A stretch of 64,000 nt of DNA from Candidatus Koribacter versatilis Ellin345. GTDB taxonomy: Bacteria; Acidobacteriota; Terriglobia; Terriglobales; Acidobacteriaceae. Positions 44,834 through 54,314 of the stretch are shown here, piece by piece; position 1 is the first letter of the stretch; every line of letters begins with the position of its first letter. Below the pieces are notes generated by a model. That model did not search any database, was not told the DNA's origin, and saw only the letters and a list, made by a program, of their open reading frames with translations. A program made the translations under genes and the position numbers. Location: contig NC_008009.1 in NCBI RefSeq assembly GCF_000014005.1, positions 3,658,001 through 3,722,000 of the forward strand, read 5' to 3'.

Positions 44834-47470
44834 TCATTTCGGATTACTTCGGAACCCGGGGTCCTTGAGAAGCTGCTGCAATTCGGGCCGGACTTGCAAA
44901 TCATCGAGACTGTTGCCGTTTTTCAGGCTTTTCTGTGCGAAATCGATGGCGCGCTTGCGGTCGCCGAAATCTTCGTACACTTCAGCGGCGTCGGCGAGCA
45001 CGGTGGAATCATGGGGCTGGAGCCCGAGGGCGGCATCGATCTCGCGCATTGCATTGGTTCGATCGCCGGCCTTGGCGTAATGCGTGGCAAGTGAGGAATG
45101 GGCGTTGGCATCCTCGGGATGCGCGACGACGTAGGGTTTAAGAAGTGCGAAGGTATGGGCGCGGCTGTCGGCGGCACCGACGTCATCATGCATCCACTGC
45201 AACATGACGGTGAGGTTCGCCCACACTTCATAATTCTGATCGTTCATCGAGAGCGCTTTGCGCGTGATGTCAACGCCTTCGGCATAACGCTTCTGGCTCA
45301 TATAAAGACGACCGAGATTGGCGTAGGCAGCATAAGACGGCGAGAGGTCAAGGGAGCGGCGCAAAGCCGTTTCGGCCTCTTTTTGCGAGGCGGGATCGCC
45401 GATGAGCAACAACACTCCAGCGACATTGCTATAAGCAGCGGAATTGTCGGGCGTGAGATCGAGCACGCGCCGGAACTGCGCAATCGCTTCCGGATAGCGT
45501 TGCTGGCGAACGTAGAAAGAACCGAGCGCGTTATAGCTGTCCCAATAATCAGGCCGCAGAAGGATTGCCTGTTTAAAGCCGGCTTCCGCGTCGGCGGTGC
45601 GTCCGGCGCGCTCGTACTCGCGCGACAGGCCCTTTACGGCTTCTGGATCGCGTGGATTGATCGCGAGCGCTTTCTGATACTCCTGCAAGGCGAGGTCATG
45701 TTGACCAAGCGCAGACTGTAACCACGCCAACGAAACGTGCGGTGCGGCAACGCGGTCGTTCAATTGCATCGCGTGCTGCAGGTTCGCAAGCGCCTGGTCC
45801 ACCCATTTCTGCTTGGGATCGACGACGTTCTTCAGGCGATAGCACTCGCCGAGAGAAGCAAAGCCCAGCGCAAATTGCGGATCGAGGTGTATGGACTGGT
45901 TGAGGTCTTCAATGGCCTGGTCGAGATTGCCGGCTTTGTCGTAACGCTGCATGTAGCCGAGCGCTCTCAGGTAGAGCTCGTACGAGGCAGGCGAACCGCG
46001 GCCGCCAGTGGCTCGCAGCATCTCCGTTGAGAGCTTGATGTTCATCAATCCGGCGAGGCGGACGACAGCCTCATCCTGAAGCGCGCCAATGTCGCCAGTT
46101 CGGTCTTCGAGAGTCGCTGAGCCGATCTGCCGCAGGTTGCGAGCGTCAATGAGATCCACGCGGAGGCGAACGTCATCACCGTTGTGCTGGATGCTTCCCT
46201 TCACTACGAGACTCGCACCGAGGACTTTGGCGGCGGCGGTGGGGTCGGAGATCTTGTGGGCGCGAACTACGCTGGCCGGGACGACCCAGAGCGTCTGCTT
46301 GCCGGCGCTGAGATTGGAAAGCTCACCGGTCAAGGAATCCATTAAGCCGGCAGCAATGGCCTCGTTGCTGGGATCGCCGGAGGCGTTGTCGAAAGGGAGC
46401 ACGGCGATGTGCTCCACCGTATTGGAGGGAATCACGGTGTTGAGCCGGGTGCGAACCGATGGCAGCAGCAAAGCGACGACGACCGCAACGAGTAGGACGA
46501 TCGCCGCATACAGAACACGCTTCGATGTCTGGCGCTGCTGCGTGTTCCAGCGCGCTGTCGATGCATGCTCGGCCAATTGTTTGAGCTCTTTTGCGCTGAT
46601 GGCATTGCTGCGGGTTGGACTGTCGGTGTCTGCACCCCGCGCGGATGCTGCGAGTTCGTCGTTCGCAGCCACGAGGGCTGCGAGGAATTCCTTCGCCGTC
46701 GGATAGCGGTGTTCCGGCTGCTTTGCCAAGGCGCGGTAGGCGACAGGAGCCAGCGCTTGCGGCAGAAGTTCCATGCCTGCGGGCGGTAGATTCACGATCG
46801 CGAACGCAATCGCGGTGGTGTTCTCCCGAATGAAAGGATAGGAGCCGGTGAGCAGTTGCACGAGGATGATGCCAAGGGCCCACACGTCGCAGGCCGGCGT
46901 GATCGCTTCGCCAAGCACCTGTTCAGGAGCCATGTACGGCAGAGTGCCTGAGGTGTGCATGCTCTGCGTCATGGCGGAGCTGCTGACGACGCGAGCAAGA
47001 CCGAAGTCCACGATCTTGGCGACATTGTCGGTGGTAAGGATGATGTTGGAGGGCTTGACGTCGCGATGGACGATATTGCGGGCGTGGGCGGCTGCCAATC
47101 CGCGAGCAACCTGGCAAACGATATCCAGGGGATGCGCACCGGCGGCACCGCTGTCCATGGCCTGCGCGAGGGTCTGGCCTTCGTAATACGCCATCACGAT
47201 GAACGGATGCTGATCCGGCGTTTCCTCGATCCCGTAAATCGCGCCGATGTTCGGGTGATCGAGCGTGGAGGCCGCGCGAGCTTCCTGCAATAGATTGCGG
47301 CGATCACGATCACTGAGGGCGGTATCGGAGGGGAGAAACTTCAGGCAGACGGTGCGCTGGAGCTTGGTGTCGAGCGCTTTGTAGACCACACCCATCCCAC
47401 CGGCGCCGAGCTTTCCGAGCACGCGGTAATGACCAATGTTTTCGCCTGTGGCCGGGGCTGGGGAGGTCAT
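44834..47470 (-). CDS. Ser/Thr protein kinase with TolB-like and TPR domains
   Basis: 878-residue membrane kinase. Kinase domain about 14-280 with GAGGMGVVYKA, VCLKFLP (Lys), HRDVKPSNI, DFGLARV and MAPEQ. TM segment about 318-340 (VLYAAIVLLVAVVVALLLP). Outside: a TolB-like/adenylate-cyclase-associated domain (HIAVLPFDNASGDPSNEAIAAGL... VVKGSIQ, about 355-490) and then TPR repeats from about 500 to 870 (e.g. DRVAAPHVSLAWLQSALGQHDLALQEYQKALAINPRDPEA). The ATG at 47470 is preferred over the in-frame GTG at 47479; neither has a strong ribosome-binding site. A small protein gene follows 24 bp downstream. Confidence 0.9.
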   Translation of the reverse strand: MTSPAPATGENIGHYRVLGKLGAGGMGVVYKALDTKLQRTVCLKFLPSDTALSDRDRRNLLQEARAASTLDHPNIGAIYGIEETPDQHPFIVMAYYEGQTLAQAMDSGAAGAHPLDIVCQVARGLAAAHARNIVHRDVKPSNIILTTDNVAKIVDFGLARVVSSSAMTQSMHTSGTLPYMAPEQVLGEAITPACDVWALGIILVQLLTGSYPFIRENTTAIAFAIVNLPPAGMELLPQALAPVAYRALAKQPEHRYPTAKEFLAALVAANDELAASARGADTDSPTRSNAISAKELKQLAEHASTARWNTQQRQTSKRVLYAAIVLLVAVVVALLLPSVRTRLNTVIPSNTVEHIAVLPFDNASGDPSNEAIAAGLMDSLTGELSNLSAGKQTLWVVPASVVRAHKISDPTAAAKVLGASLVVKGSIQHNGDDVRLRVDLIDARNLRQIGSATLEDRTGDIGALQDEAVVRLAGLMNIKLSTEMLRATGGRGSPASYELYLRALGYMQRYDKAGNLDQAIEDLNQSIHLDPQFALGFASLGECYRLKNVVDPKQKWVDQALANLQHAMQLNDRVAAPHVSLAWLQSALGQHDLALQEYQKALAINPRDPEAVKGLSREYERAGRTADAEAGFKQAILLRPDYWDSYNALGSFYVRQQRYPEAIAQFRRVLDLTPDNSAAYSNVAGVLLLIGDPASQKEAETALRRSLDLSPSYAAYANLGRLYMSQKRYAEGVDITRKALSMNDQNYEVWANLTVMLQWMHDDVGAADSRAHTFALLKPYVVAHPEDANAHSSLATHYAKAGDRTNAMREIDAALGLQPHDSTVLADAAEVYEDFGDRKRAIDFAQKSLKNGNSLDDLQVRPELQQLLKDPGFRSNPK

Positions 47471-47551
47471 TTGGCGCACATCTTATGTTGGGGATTGGGG
47501 ATAGTCAATCGAGGGATGCTGCTGCTTGCCGATTGCGGAAGGGGTTCCGAC

Positions 47552-49384
47552 CTACGAACGTGTGGTTTCTTCGGCGCGGAAGTGCGCGAGTATCGCTTCG
47601 GCTTGGGTGCGGTTCACCACGGCTTCGAGGCTGGTTGCATTCGCCGTGCGGATCGACTGAATGCTGCCGAAGTGGCGGAGCAGGCGCTTCATGGCTTGTT
47701 CGCCGATGCCAGGGATTTCCAACAGCTCGTTGCTGCGGTCGCGGATTTCGCGGCGTTTGCGATGGAAAGTGATCGCAAAACGGTGGGCTTCGTCTCGGAT
47801 GAGCTGGATGATGTGCAGCACCGGCGAGTGGTGGTCGATGCGGATAGGTTCGTCTTCGCGGCCGTGGACGTAGATGATCTCTTCGCGCTTGGCGATCGAC
47901 GCGAGCGGCTGGTTGGTAATGCCGATGGCTTCGAGGGCGCCAGCCGCGGCGTGGAGTTGGCCGACACCGCCGTCGATGAGGACCAGGCTCGGCATTGGTT
48001 GGTTCTCCTCGACGATGCGCTTGTAGCGACGGGTTACGACCTCGCGCATGGAAGCGAAGTCGTCCACACCTTGCACGGTCTTGATGATGAATTTCCGGTA
48101 GTCGGACTTTTTCATCTTGCCGTCTTCCCACACCACCATGCTGGCTACGGTCTCGGCGCCCTGGATGTGCGAAATGTCGAAGCACTCGATGCGGTTCGGC
48201 AATTCGGGCAGCTCGAGCGTGTCTTGCAGGACAGACTTGAGGACGTCGGTCTGCGGGCGCATAACACGGAAGCGCTGGTCGTAGGACTGCTTGGCGTTCT
48301 GAGCAACGAGGTCGATGAGTGAGCGCTTGTCGCCACGCTGCGGGACATTGATATCGATCTTGCGGTGCATCTGCTCGCTGAGAATCTCGCAGAGGGCTTC
48401 GCGGTCTTCGAACTCTACCGGGACGTAGATGGTGCGAGGCACGTACTTGTTGTCGAGATAGATCTGTTGCAAGAGCGTACTGAAAAACTCACCGGTGTTG
48501 AGGCCGCCAGTGGCTTCCATTTCACCGAGGTCTTCGAAGAAGAAATCGCGGCGGTCGAGGACCTTGCCTCCGCGCATGTGGAAGAGGTTCACGGCGACCA
48601 TGTGGTTCTCGTAGTGGTAGCCGAAGACATCTGCGTCGTCGCCCTCGGCGGCTGCGATGCGCTGCTTCTGGTGCAGGTCTTCTACGGTTGTGATCAGGTC
48701 GCGATACTTCGCCGCCAGTTCAAACTGCATGCCTTCCGCGGCTTTATTCATGCGCGCGGTGAGCGACTGCTTCAAGTCGGAGTGACGGCCTTCGAGAAAG
48801 AGCTTTACGTCTTTTACGGCTTCGCCGTATTGCACTTCATTCGTCAGACCTTCGACGCATGGGCCGAGGCAGCGCCCGATGTAGTGCTGCAGACACGGGC
48901 GCGGATGATATCGACGGAGATCGATATAACAGCTTGGGACGAGGAAGTTGCGGTGGATCAAGTCCACCACGCGATAGGCGAGGTTCGCCGGAAAGAACGG
49001 ACCGTAGTATTCGGAGCCGTCTTTCTTCAGGCGGCGGGTGACATAGACGCGCGGCCACTTCTCGCCCATCGTCAGCTTGATGTAGGGATAGGTCTTGTCG
49101 TCGCGCAGAAGGATGTTGAAGCGGGGCTTCTTCTGCTTGATGAGGTTGTTCTCGAGAGCGAGGGCTTCTTTCTCGTTATCGACGACGATGTACTCGACGT
49201 CCACCGCCTCGCGCAGGAGACTGCCGGTCTTGGAGTTTTCGTCGGCCCCGCGAACGAAATACGACCCCACCCGCGAGCGCAGGTTCTTAGCCTTCCCCAC
49301 GTAAATGATCTCGCCCTCGGCGTTTTTGTAGAGGTACACGCCGGGAGAGGTAGGGAGGGTACGGATTTTCTGGTGGAGATCCAT
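47552..49384 (-). CDS. uvrC: excinuclease ABC subunit C
   Basis: 610-residue nucleotide-excision-repair endonuclease. N-terminal GIY-YIG domain (SPGVYLYKNAEGEIIYVGKAKNLRSRV, 14-40) makes the 3' incision; a Cys-containing linker (CYIDLRRYHPRPCLQHYIGRCLGPC), UVR domain (about 200-240) and RNase H-like C-terminal nuclease domain (ECFDISHIQGAETVASMVVWEDGK, LVLIDGGVGQLHAA) follow, ending in a helix-hairpin-helix (IPGIGEQAMKRLLRHFGSIQSIRTA). Family length and domain order are normal. Monocistronic. Confidence 0.97.
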   Translation of the reverse strand: MDLHQKIRTLPTSPGVYLYKNAEGEIIYVGKAKNLRSRVGSYFVRGADENSKTGSLLREAVDVEYIVVDNEKEALALENNLIKQKKPRFNILLRDDKTYPYIKLTMGEKWPRVYVTRRLKKDGSEYYGPFFPANLAYRVVDLIHRNFLVPSCYIDLRRYHPRPCLQHYIGRCLGPCVEGLTNEVQYGEAVKDVKLFLEGRHSDLKQSLTARMNKAAEGMQFELAAKYRDLITTVEDLHQKQRIAAAEGDDADVFGYHYENHMVAVNLFHMRGGKVLDRRDFFFEDLGEMEATGGLNTGEFFSTLLQQIYLDNKYVPRTIYVPVEFEDREALCEILSEQMHRKIDINVPQRGDKRSLIDLVAQNAKQSYDQRFRVMRPQTDVLKSVLQDTLELPELPNRIECFDISHIQGAETVASMVVWEDGKMKKSDYRKFIIKTVQGVDDFASMREVVTRRYKRIVEENQPMPSLVLIDGGVGQLHAAAGALEAIGITNQPLASIAKREEIIYVHGREDEPIRIDHHSPVLHIIQLIRDEAHRFAITFHRKRREIRDRSNELLEIPGIGEQAMKRLLRHFGSIQSIRTANATSLEAVVNRTQAEAILAHFRAEETTRS

Positions 49385-49616
49385 AACTGTAGGTCTTAGG
49401 AATTAGGAGTTAGGTTTTAGGCCATTCGATCTTGCGATTTCGGCCTGCACCTGTTGCTGCAGGAATCAGCCAGCAATCACAGGTCTTTTCTAATTCCTAA
49501 TACCCAAGAACCTAATGCCTGTTTTCATCACGTAAAAATTCTACGACGGACGCCGGAATTCCTTGATTCCGCTGATCTTAGGCGTCGTAACTCATTGATA
49601 AATAACGTTTCAGGAA

Positions 49617-49632
49617 TGGCACGGAGGTTGCT
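49617..49632 (+). promoter_or_regulatory. sigma-54 promoter upstream of the OmpA-like lipoprotein
   Basis: TGGCAC-GGAGG-TTGCT matches the sigma-54 (RpoN) -24/-12 consensus TGGCAC-N5-TTGC(A/T) at every defined position, with correct spacing. It lies 90 bp upstream of the ATG at 49723, giving a leader of about 80 bases. The remainder of the 338-bp gap 49385-49722 has short AT-rich runs with facing TTAGGAATTA/TAATTCCTAA arms (49398 and 49490 regions) and no gene. Confidence 0.75.
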
Positions 49633-49722
49633 ATTCCCTATGTGACGGCAGGGTAGCAGAACCTCCCCCATTACCTTGGTTCGCCTCTGGCCAGCGGAAA
49701 GTCTCTAAGGAGCCCTGAAGCT

Positions 49723-50451
49723 ATGAACCGGATTTCGATGGTAGCAGTTCTGATTGCAGGCGTAATGCCCTTCACCGTGGGCTGCGCAACGAAGAAGTAC
49801 ACCCGCGAGCAAGCTGCGCCGATTATCAACAAGACCAATGAATTAGATGATCTGACGGCCAAGAATAGTCGCGATATTAAGGACACGGATCGTCGCGCGC
49901 AGTCCGGAATTGCCGACGCCCAGGCGAAGGCCACCACCGCCGACCAGCATGCAGTGCAGGCTGGCCAGCAGGCCGATGCAGCCAACAAGAATGCCACCCA
50001 AGTGAACGGGCAGGTTGCGTCACTCGCCGGTACGGTGGAGAACCTCGACAATTACAAGCCGGTGGCCGAGAGCTCGGTGCACTTCGGCTTCGATAAGGCT
50101 GACCTGACCAAGAAGGCGAAGGACGCCCTTGACCAGCTTGGGGGACAGTTTTCGAGCACCAAGCACTTCATCATCGAAGTGGAAGGCAGCACCGATTCGA
50201 CTGGCGATGCCGACTACAACTATCAGCTGAGCAAGCGCCGCGCCGATGCGGTGATCCAGTACCTGGCGGACAAGTACCAGATTCCAGCGCACAAGATCTA
50301 CTTGATCGGCCTGGGCAAGGACAAGCCGGTGGAGAAGAATGCCACCAGCGAAGGCCGCGCCAAGAACCGCCGCGTGGATGTCCGCTTGATGACCAACACC
50401 GGCGACCAGCAGCAGAACGCTTCTGCGAACACACCGCAGGGCGGAAAGTAA
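49723..50451 (+). CDS. OmpA family peptidoglycan-binding lipoprotein
   Basis: 242 residues. Lipobox FTVGC places the lipidated Cys at residue 21. Residues about 35-110 are an Ala/Gln/Asp-rich coiled coil (TAKNSRDIKDTDRRAQSG, ADQHAVQAGQQADAANKNATQVNG). The OmpA C-terminal domain (about 118-228) has FGFDKADLTKKAK, EGSTDSTGDADYNYQLSKRRADAVIQYL and GRAKNRRVDVRL, which binds peptidoglycan. Layout is Pal- or Lpp-OmpA-like: it links outer membrane to cell wall across the periplasm. AAGGAG lies about 10 bases upstream. Driven by a sigma-54 promoter, which points to regulated envelope adaptation. Confidence 0.92.
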   Translation: MNRISMVAVLIAGVMPFTVGCATKKYTREQAAPIINKTNELDDLTAKNSRDIKDTDRRAQSGIADAQAKATTADQHAVQAGQQADAANKNATQVNGQVASLAGTVENLDNYKPVAESSVHFGFDKADLTKKAKDALDQLGGQFSSTKHFIIEVEGSTDSTGDADYNYQLSKRRADAVIQYLADKYQIPAHKIYLIGLGKDKPVEKNATSEGRAKNRRVDVRLMTNTGDQQQNASANTPQGGK

Positions 50452-50483
50452 CGACCTAAGTCAGCTAGATTGGGTGAGGGAGA

Positions 50484-50510
50484 GGGCACGATCTTCGGAT
50501 CGTGCCCTTT
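50484..50510 (+). terminator. intrinsic terminator with UUCG loop
   Basis: Perfect 10-bp stem GGGCACGATC/GATCGTGCCC closed by a TTCG tetraloop and followed by TTTGTG, 32 bp after the OmpA-like gene. Confidence 0.88.
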
Positions 50511-50516
50511 GTGTTT

Positions 50517-51860
50517 CTACGGAGCAGGGGTGCAGCCCGGCAGTAGATTGCTGGGTGAGAGCGTCGTCAGCGTGGTTTCGTCTGGGAAGCTGTACGCGCC
50601 GAGTCGTGCGGGTGAGGGCGACTCGAAGGCGAACCACGGGAAGAGAGCTTCGTTCTGCAGATGGTAGGTGCGGTTGTTGAGGCCGACCGAGTAGGTCACG
50701 TTGTTCGACAAGACCTCGATGACGTCGCCGGTTTCGAGATTGTCCTGGCAGAGGCCGAAGCCGGTATTGGGATCGAGCGAAAGCCACCACGGCGTCCAGT
50801 TATTGACGAACGGATCGTTGAAGGTTTCGGAGATCTCGTGGCTCATCGCGGTGATGTCCTGGAAGCCGCCGTTGAACAGCCCAGGTGAGATCCAGCTTGA
50901 GTAATCCATCACGTAGAGGCGCGGTAAATTGCCGTTGCTCGGGACTCCAGGCTCGAAATCGTATTCGTGGAAGCCGAGCACGCAGCAGGAACCGGTGCTG
51001 AGGTCAATCAAGTACACGTTATTGAACAGGAACGAAGTGAGGTCGCGGGTGCGCATGTCGCCCGCGAGTTCGGCGGCGCCGATCACGGTAGTGTTATCCA
51101 CCGGGAATGTGGGAGGAAAGAGCGCTGCGGTGAAAGTGTTGTTGTCAACCAGCAGGAACTCGCAGCAGGTGCCGTCAGCGTTGAGCGCATAGAGCACATC
51201 GGACTCAGGAATGGACATGGTGCGGGTGCGCTTCAAGCGGGGAGACATCAGCGTGTGCCAGCCGCTCTCAGATTCCCAACCGTGGCCGTGATGGAGGCGG
51301 TCCCAGAATTCGGCGCGCTGCATCTGGTCGTTGAACTGTCCGAAGCCGGAGGTGTAGGGGAATGGCTCAAACAGCGGCGATCCGAAGACAGCGTTGACGA
51401 TGTCAGGAGTGACCTTTTGAATGAGAGGCGCGCCGGTATCAGGATCGTGTACGACGTTGCCGCTCGCATCCACGACCTGCAACGTTACGGGAATAATGGG
51501 AGCGTTGATGACGGTGGTGCGATGCGATTCAGGCGCGTTGCCGACCATCGCATACGGCCAAACGGACTGCGGATTACCGGCGTTGTCGAAGCCGGGCTCG
51601 GTAAAGGAGTCGGTCCAGTTCTCGAGCGTGTCCACGCCGCTGACGCCGGAGTTCGCGCGTACTGCGCCGTTCTTCTTCAGAACAGCATTCTTCCCGGCCT
51701 GCAGGCCGCTCTTGGGTGCGAACTTCTTCAGGTAATCCTTGGAAACCTTGCGGGTGTGCAGATCAACCTGGTTCGCTGCGAAGGCTGGTGCGGTGAGCAG
51801 CGAGCCGAGTGTAAGGGCTAACAACGCGGAGGAAACTTTAAGCAAGGCCAGCTTAGACAT
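50517..51860 (-). CDS. secreted protein with HExxE motif, unknown function
   Basis: 447 residues with signal peptide (cleavage after APAFA, residue 28). The motif MSHEISETFNDP at about 338-350 (His341, Glu342, Glu345) resembles the HExxE zinc-site helix of a group of secreted proteins in soil bacteria and fungi; a third ligand is not obvious. Four Cys pairs (TCCEFL, SCCVLG, LCQDN, GCTPAP) suggest disulfides. NFDxxPxxYxSGFGQFNDQMQRAEFWDRLHHGHGW and TVIGAAELAGDM are further conserved-looking stretches. Convergent with the OmpA-like gene across 65 bp. Likely an extracellular metal-dependent hydrolase, but not assigned to a family. Confidence 0.7.
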   Translation of the reverse strand: MSKLALLKVSSALLALTLGSLLTAPAFAANQVDLHTRKVSKDYLKKFAPKSGLQAGKNAVLKKNGAVRANSGVSGVDTLENWTDSFTEPGFDNAGNPQSVWPYAMVGNAPESHRTTVINAPIIPVTLQVVDASGNVVHDPDTGAPLIQKVTPDIVNAVFGSPLFEPFPYTSGFGQFNDQMQRAEFWDRLHHGHGWESESGWHTLMSPRLKRTRTMSIPESDVLYALNADGTCCEFLLVDNNTFTAALFPPTFPVDNTTVIGAAELAGDMRTRDLTSFLFNNVYLIDLSTGSCCVLGFHEYDFEPGVPSNGNLPRLYVMDYSSWISPGLFNGGFQDITAMSHEISETFNDPFVNNWTPWWLSLDPNTGFGLCQDNLETGDVIEVLSNNVTYSVGLNNRTYHLQNEALFPWFAFESPSPARLGAYSFPDETTLTTLSPSNLLPGCTPAP

Positions 51861-52044
51861 TCATTCTCCTTTGCTGGTGGAAGCTGCAATGTGAGCCTGG
51901 AAAGTTTTCGAGCGGGGAAACAACCTTCAAAGTTGCCGGGAAGCAACCCTGATAAGTGCAAGGAAAGTACCACAGAGTGGGAACGGACGAGAAGAAATCG
52001 ACGCGATAAGGCGACGAATTTACAAAGTCAAAAAGGCCGAACGG

Positions 52045-53436
52045 TTAGCGAGTGCCGAGACCGATGACCATGGACATATCCTTGGGATAGACGACATCCT
52101 GTCCACGAGTGATGAAGTGGTCGTAAACCGAGAAGCCAGCGCCATAGAAGCCGAAACTCGAACTCACAGCCCTCGAATGGACCACCGCGCTCATTACGGC
52201 ACCCACGAGCCGGAACCCGGAGGCTCCGTTGGCAGCTGCCGCGCCGGTACCGCCCCCGTCGGCCGAGGCCTTACCGGCATCGCGATCGCCGAAAGCCGAG
52301 GTCGCTAGAGCGACCTGGAACGCCGTGACGAAGTAGCGGGTGCGTGGCGTCGTGACTTGCGCTCCGCCCTCGGCATCGAGCGCGAGATTTTCGCCACGGG
52401 AGACTTCGACACCTTCGAGGTTGGACTCGATCTTCTGCTCCAATCCGCTGGGCAGTTCGACCTCATGGAACAGAATGCGAAGCTGTCCGTTGCGTTTGAG
52501 ACTGCGCGCTTTGTGCGCTTCAAGCACAGAGCCAGTCAGCCGCGAACCAACCGGAAGCAACAGTTGATTCGAAACTACCAGGGGCTCCGTGAGTACTGCT
52601 TCCACCGGATCGCCTTTTTTCGCGGTCGCCGAAGTGAGCGGAGTTGTGAGACGCGCGTGTACCACCCCTCCGGATGCAGGCATGGATGCTATGCCGGCCA
52701 GTTTCTCGGCGCTGACCTGTTCGGAACCAAACGAGAGAGGCTGGTTGAGATCGGCATCGAAGGCAGTACCAGCATCGAGATACTGGTGGTGCAGCGGTGA
52801 TTGCGCTTCGGCGAGACGCTCGAGTTTGTGCACCTTGCCGGGCTCGTGCAGTTGCTGCATCGCCGTGTTCCACTCGCGCTTGGCCTCGGCTTCTGCCTCC
52901 GCGATGTTGCGCGACAGTGGGTTCTTATGCGCCTGCTCTTTTTCCGCGGGCGTACGCGCGCTAGCGCTCACGAATTGCAGAACGCCGGCAGAGGCAAGAG
53001 AGACCGTGGTATCGATGGGAAGTTGGCGTCCGTCGGCCAGAACGATTTGGTTGAACGTGATGTGCACCTGGTGGGTTGGTGTGAAGTTAGCGTCGAGAGC
53101 AGCGAGTGTCCGCGTCTTCTTCGGCACGCTCTCAATCTGGGAGACGACGCCGATGGCCTCTGCGCCGCGCGGAATGACAATCTGATCGAATGCGTAGATC
53201 GGCTCGACGACCTTTCCGTGAATCGCCTGCCCAACCTTCTGGACCTTCACTTCGTGGTCGAGAGCGATCTTGATCGGTGTGCCAATGGGAACGGTGAGTT
53301 CAATACTTGACGTTTCTGCAACCGGCACTGGTACAGCAGCGACCGGCGGCATCTCAGGACGTATGGACAACGTTTGTGCCGGCAGAAATGCCGCGCACAG
53401 ACCGAACGACCCAACTGCAAAGAGAAAACGCTTCAT
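52045..53436 (-). CDS. secreted protein with two TrbI-like barrel segments
   Basis: 463 residues with signal peptide (cleavage near residue 20). Two similar segments occur: VPIGTPIKIALDHEVKVQKVGQAIHGKVVEPI (about 42-75) and ARLTTPLTSATAKKGDPVEAVLTEPLVVSNQLLLPVGSRLTGSVLEA (about 260-310). Both resemble the beta-barrel core of TrbI/VirB10-like and related envelope proteins common in Acidobacteriota. The Gly-rich C-terminal third (GGGTGAAAANGASG) is low complexity. The ATG at 53436 is used; the eight extra codons upstream have no ribosome-binding site. Function unknown; no secretion-system genes are nearby. Confidence 0.65.
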   Translation of the reverse strand: MKRFLFAVGSFGLCAAFLPAQTLSIRPEMPPVAAVPVPVAETSSIELTVPIGTPIKIALDHEVKVQKVGQAIHGKVVEPIYAFDQIVIPRGAEAIGVVSQIESVPKKTRTLAALDANFTPTHQVHITFNQIVLADGRQLPIDTTVSLASAGVLQFVSASARTPAEKEQAHKNPLSRNIAEAEAEAKREWNTAMQQLHEPGKVHKLERLAEAQSPLHHQYLDAGTAFDADLNQPLSFGSEQVSAEKLAGIASMPASGGVVHARLTTPLTSATAKKGDPVEAVLTEPLVVSNQLLLPVGSRLTGSVLEAHKARSLKRNGQLRILFHEVELPSGLEQKIESNLEGVEVSRGENLALDAEGGAQVTTPRTRYFVTAFQVALATSAFGDRDAGKASADGGGTGAAAANGASGFRLVGAVMSAVVHSRAVSSSFGFYGAGFSVYDHFITRGQDVVYPKDMSMVIGLGTR

Positions 53437-53567
53437 GGAGAACCCGCCTGCGCCTTGCAACCCACGAACAAGGCATGGCCCACAACTAAGGCCGAGGATG
53501 TTGCATTGACGGCTATTCTACCTGAGCGATAGCAGCACTAAGATGACAGTTCCGTCAGAGGATGCCT

Positions 53568-54188
53568 TCAGCAGCGCTCATACTTCCAGTTACGCGCCTT
53601 CCCTTCCGGCAGCCATTCGAGCATTTGTTGCACGCGGCGATTGCGAGTCTCCTCGGTTTTCGCCTCGGTGATCCACTCTACGTATTCCTTTTTATGGCTG
53701 TTGGAGAAGCCGTCCCACGTGGCTTGCGCCTTTTTGTTCTTCTTGATTGCCGCAGTGATGAACGGCGGGACGACGACGTCCTTCTTTTCTTTTGACGGCT
53801 TTGGCCGCTCCACCGAAATGCCTTCGTCGTCGAGGCGCTTGGCTTCTTTCAGGTAGCCCAAAAGTGTTTTCTTGGGCGGGAGATCGTTGAGCGAACGAAG
53901 TTTGCCGAAGCCACCCATGCCGTCTTTTTCTTTTGGCCCGGGAAGGAACAGCGAGCCCTTCCAGAAGTTCAGCGCGCAATGCTCTTTGAACGACGCCATC
54001 CCGGCATACATGCCTTTGTAGGTGAAAGCCGGCATGCTCCACTTGATGGTCTCTTCGACCTCGGGGCAAGCCTCGTGCACGAGTTCGCGAATGTAACGAA
54101 GGATCGGCTGGGCGAAGTCGGCAGACTTCTCGATGTAGGCGTCAACGCGTTTGTCTCTGGTTCCCATGGCGCAGGTATTTTCGAGCAT
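53568..54188 (-). CDS. YdeI/DUF1801-type protein
   Basis: 206 residues, soluble. The DUF1801 part (about 10-120: SADFAQPILRYIRELVHEACPEVEETIKWSMPAFTYKG and MASFKEHCALNFWKG) is followed by a YdeI/OmpD-associated C-terminal segment (VVVPPFITAAIKKNKKAQATWDGFSNSHKKEYVEWITEAKTEETRNRRV...). Function is not established; relatives have been linked to stress and cationic peptide resistance. The start at 54188 has GTGGAA upstream; an ATG at 54167 is also possible. The longer open frame (to 54845) is antisense to the mannosidase gene and rejected. Confidence 0.85.
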   Translation of the reverse strand: MLENTCAMGTRDKRVDAYIEKSADFAQPILRYIRELVHEACPEVEETIKWSMPAFTYKGMYAGMASFKEHCALNFWKGSLFLPGPKEKDGMGGFGKLRSLNDLPPKKTLLGYLKEAKRLDDEGISVERPKPSKEKKDVVVPPFITAAIKKNKKAQATWDGFSNSHKKEYVEWITEAKTEETRNRRVQQMLEWLPEGKARNWKYERC

Positions 54189-54314
54189 GGTCAGTTCCAC
54201 GCGCAATCGGAATTTCGAAAACACGAGACCGCGTGTGTCGGGTATTCTTGCTAGCTGCTTTTGTTCGCCCGAAGCAGAGTAGTTTGGGACATTCTCATCC
54301 GCGGAGTTCAGCCG

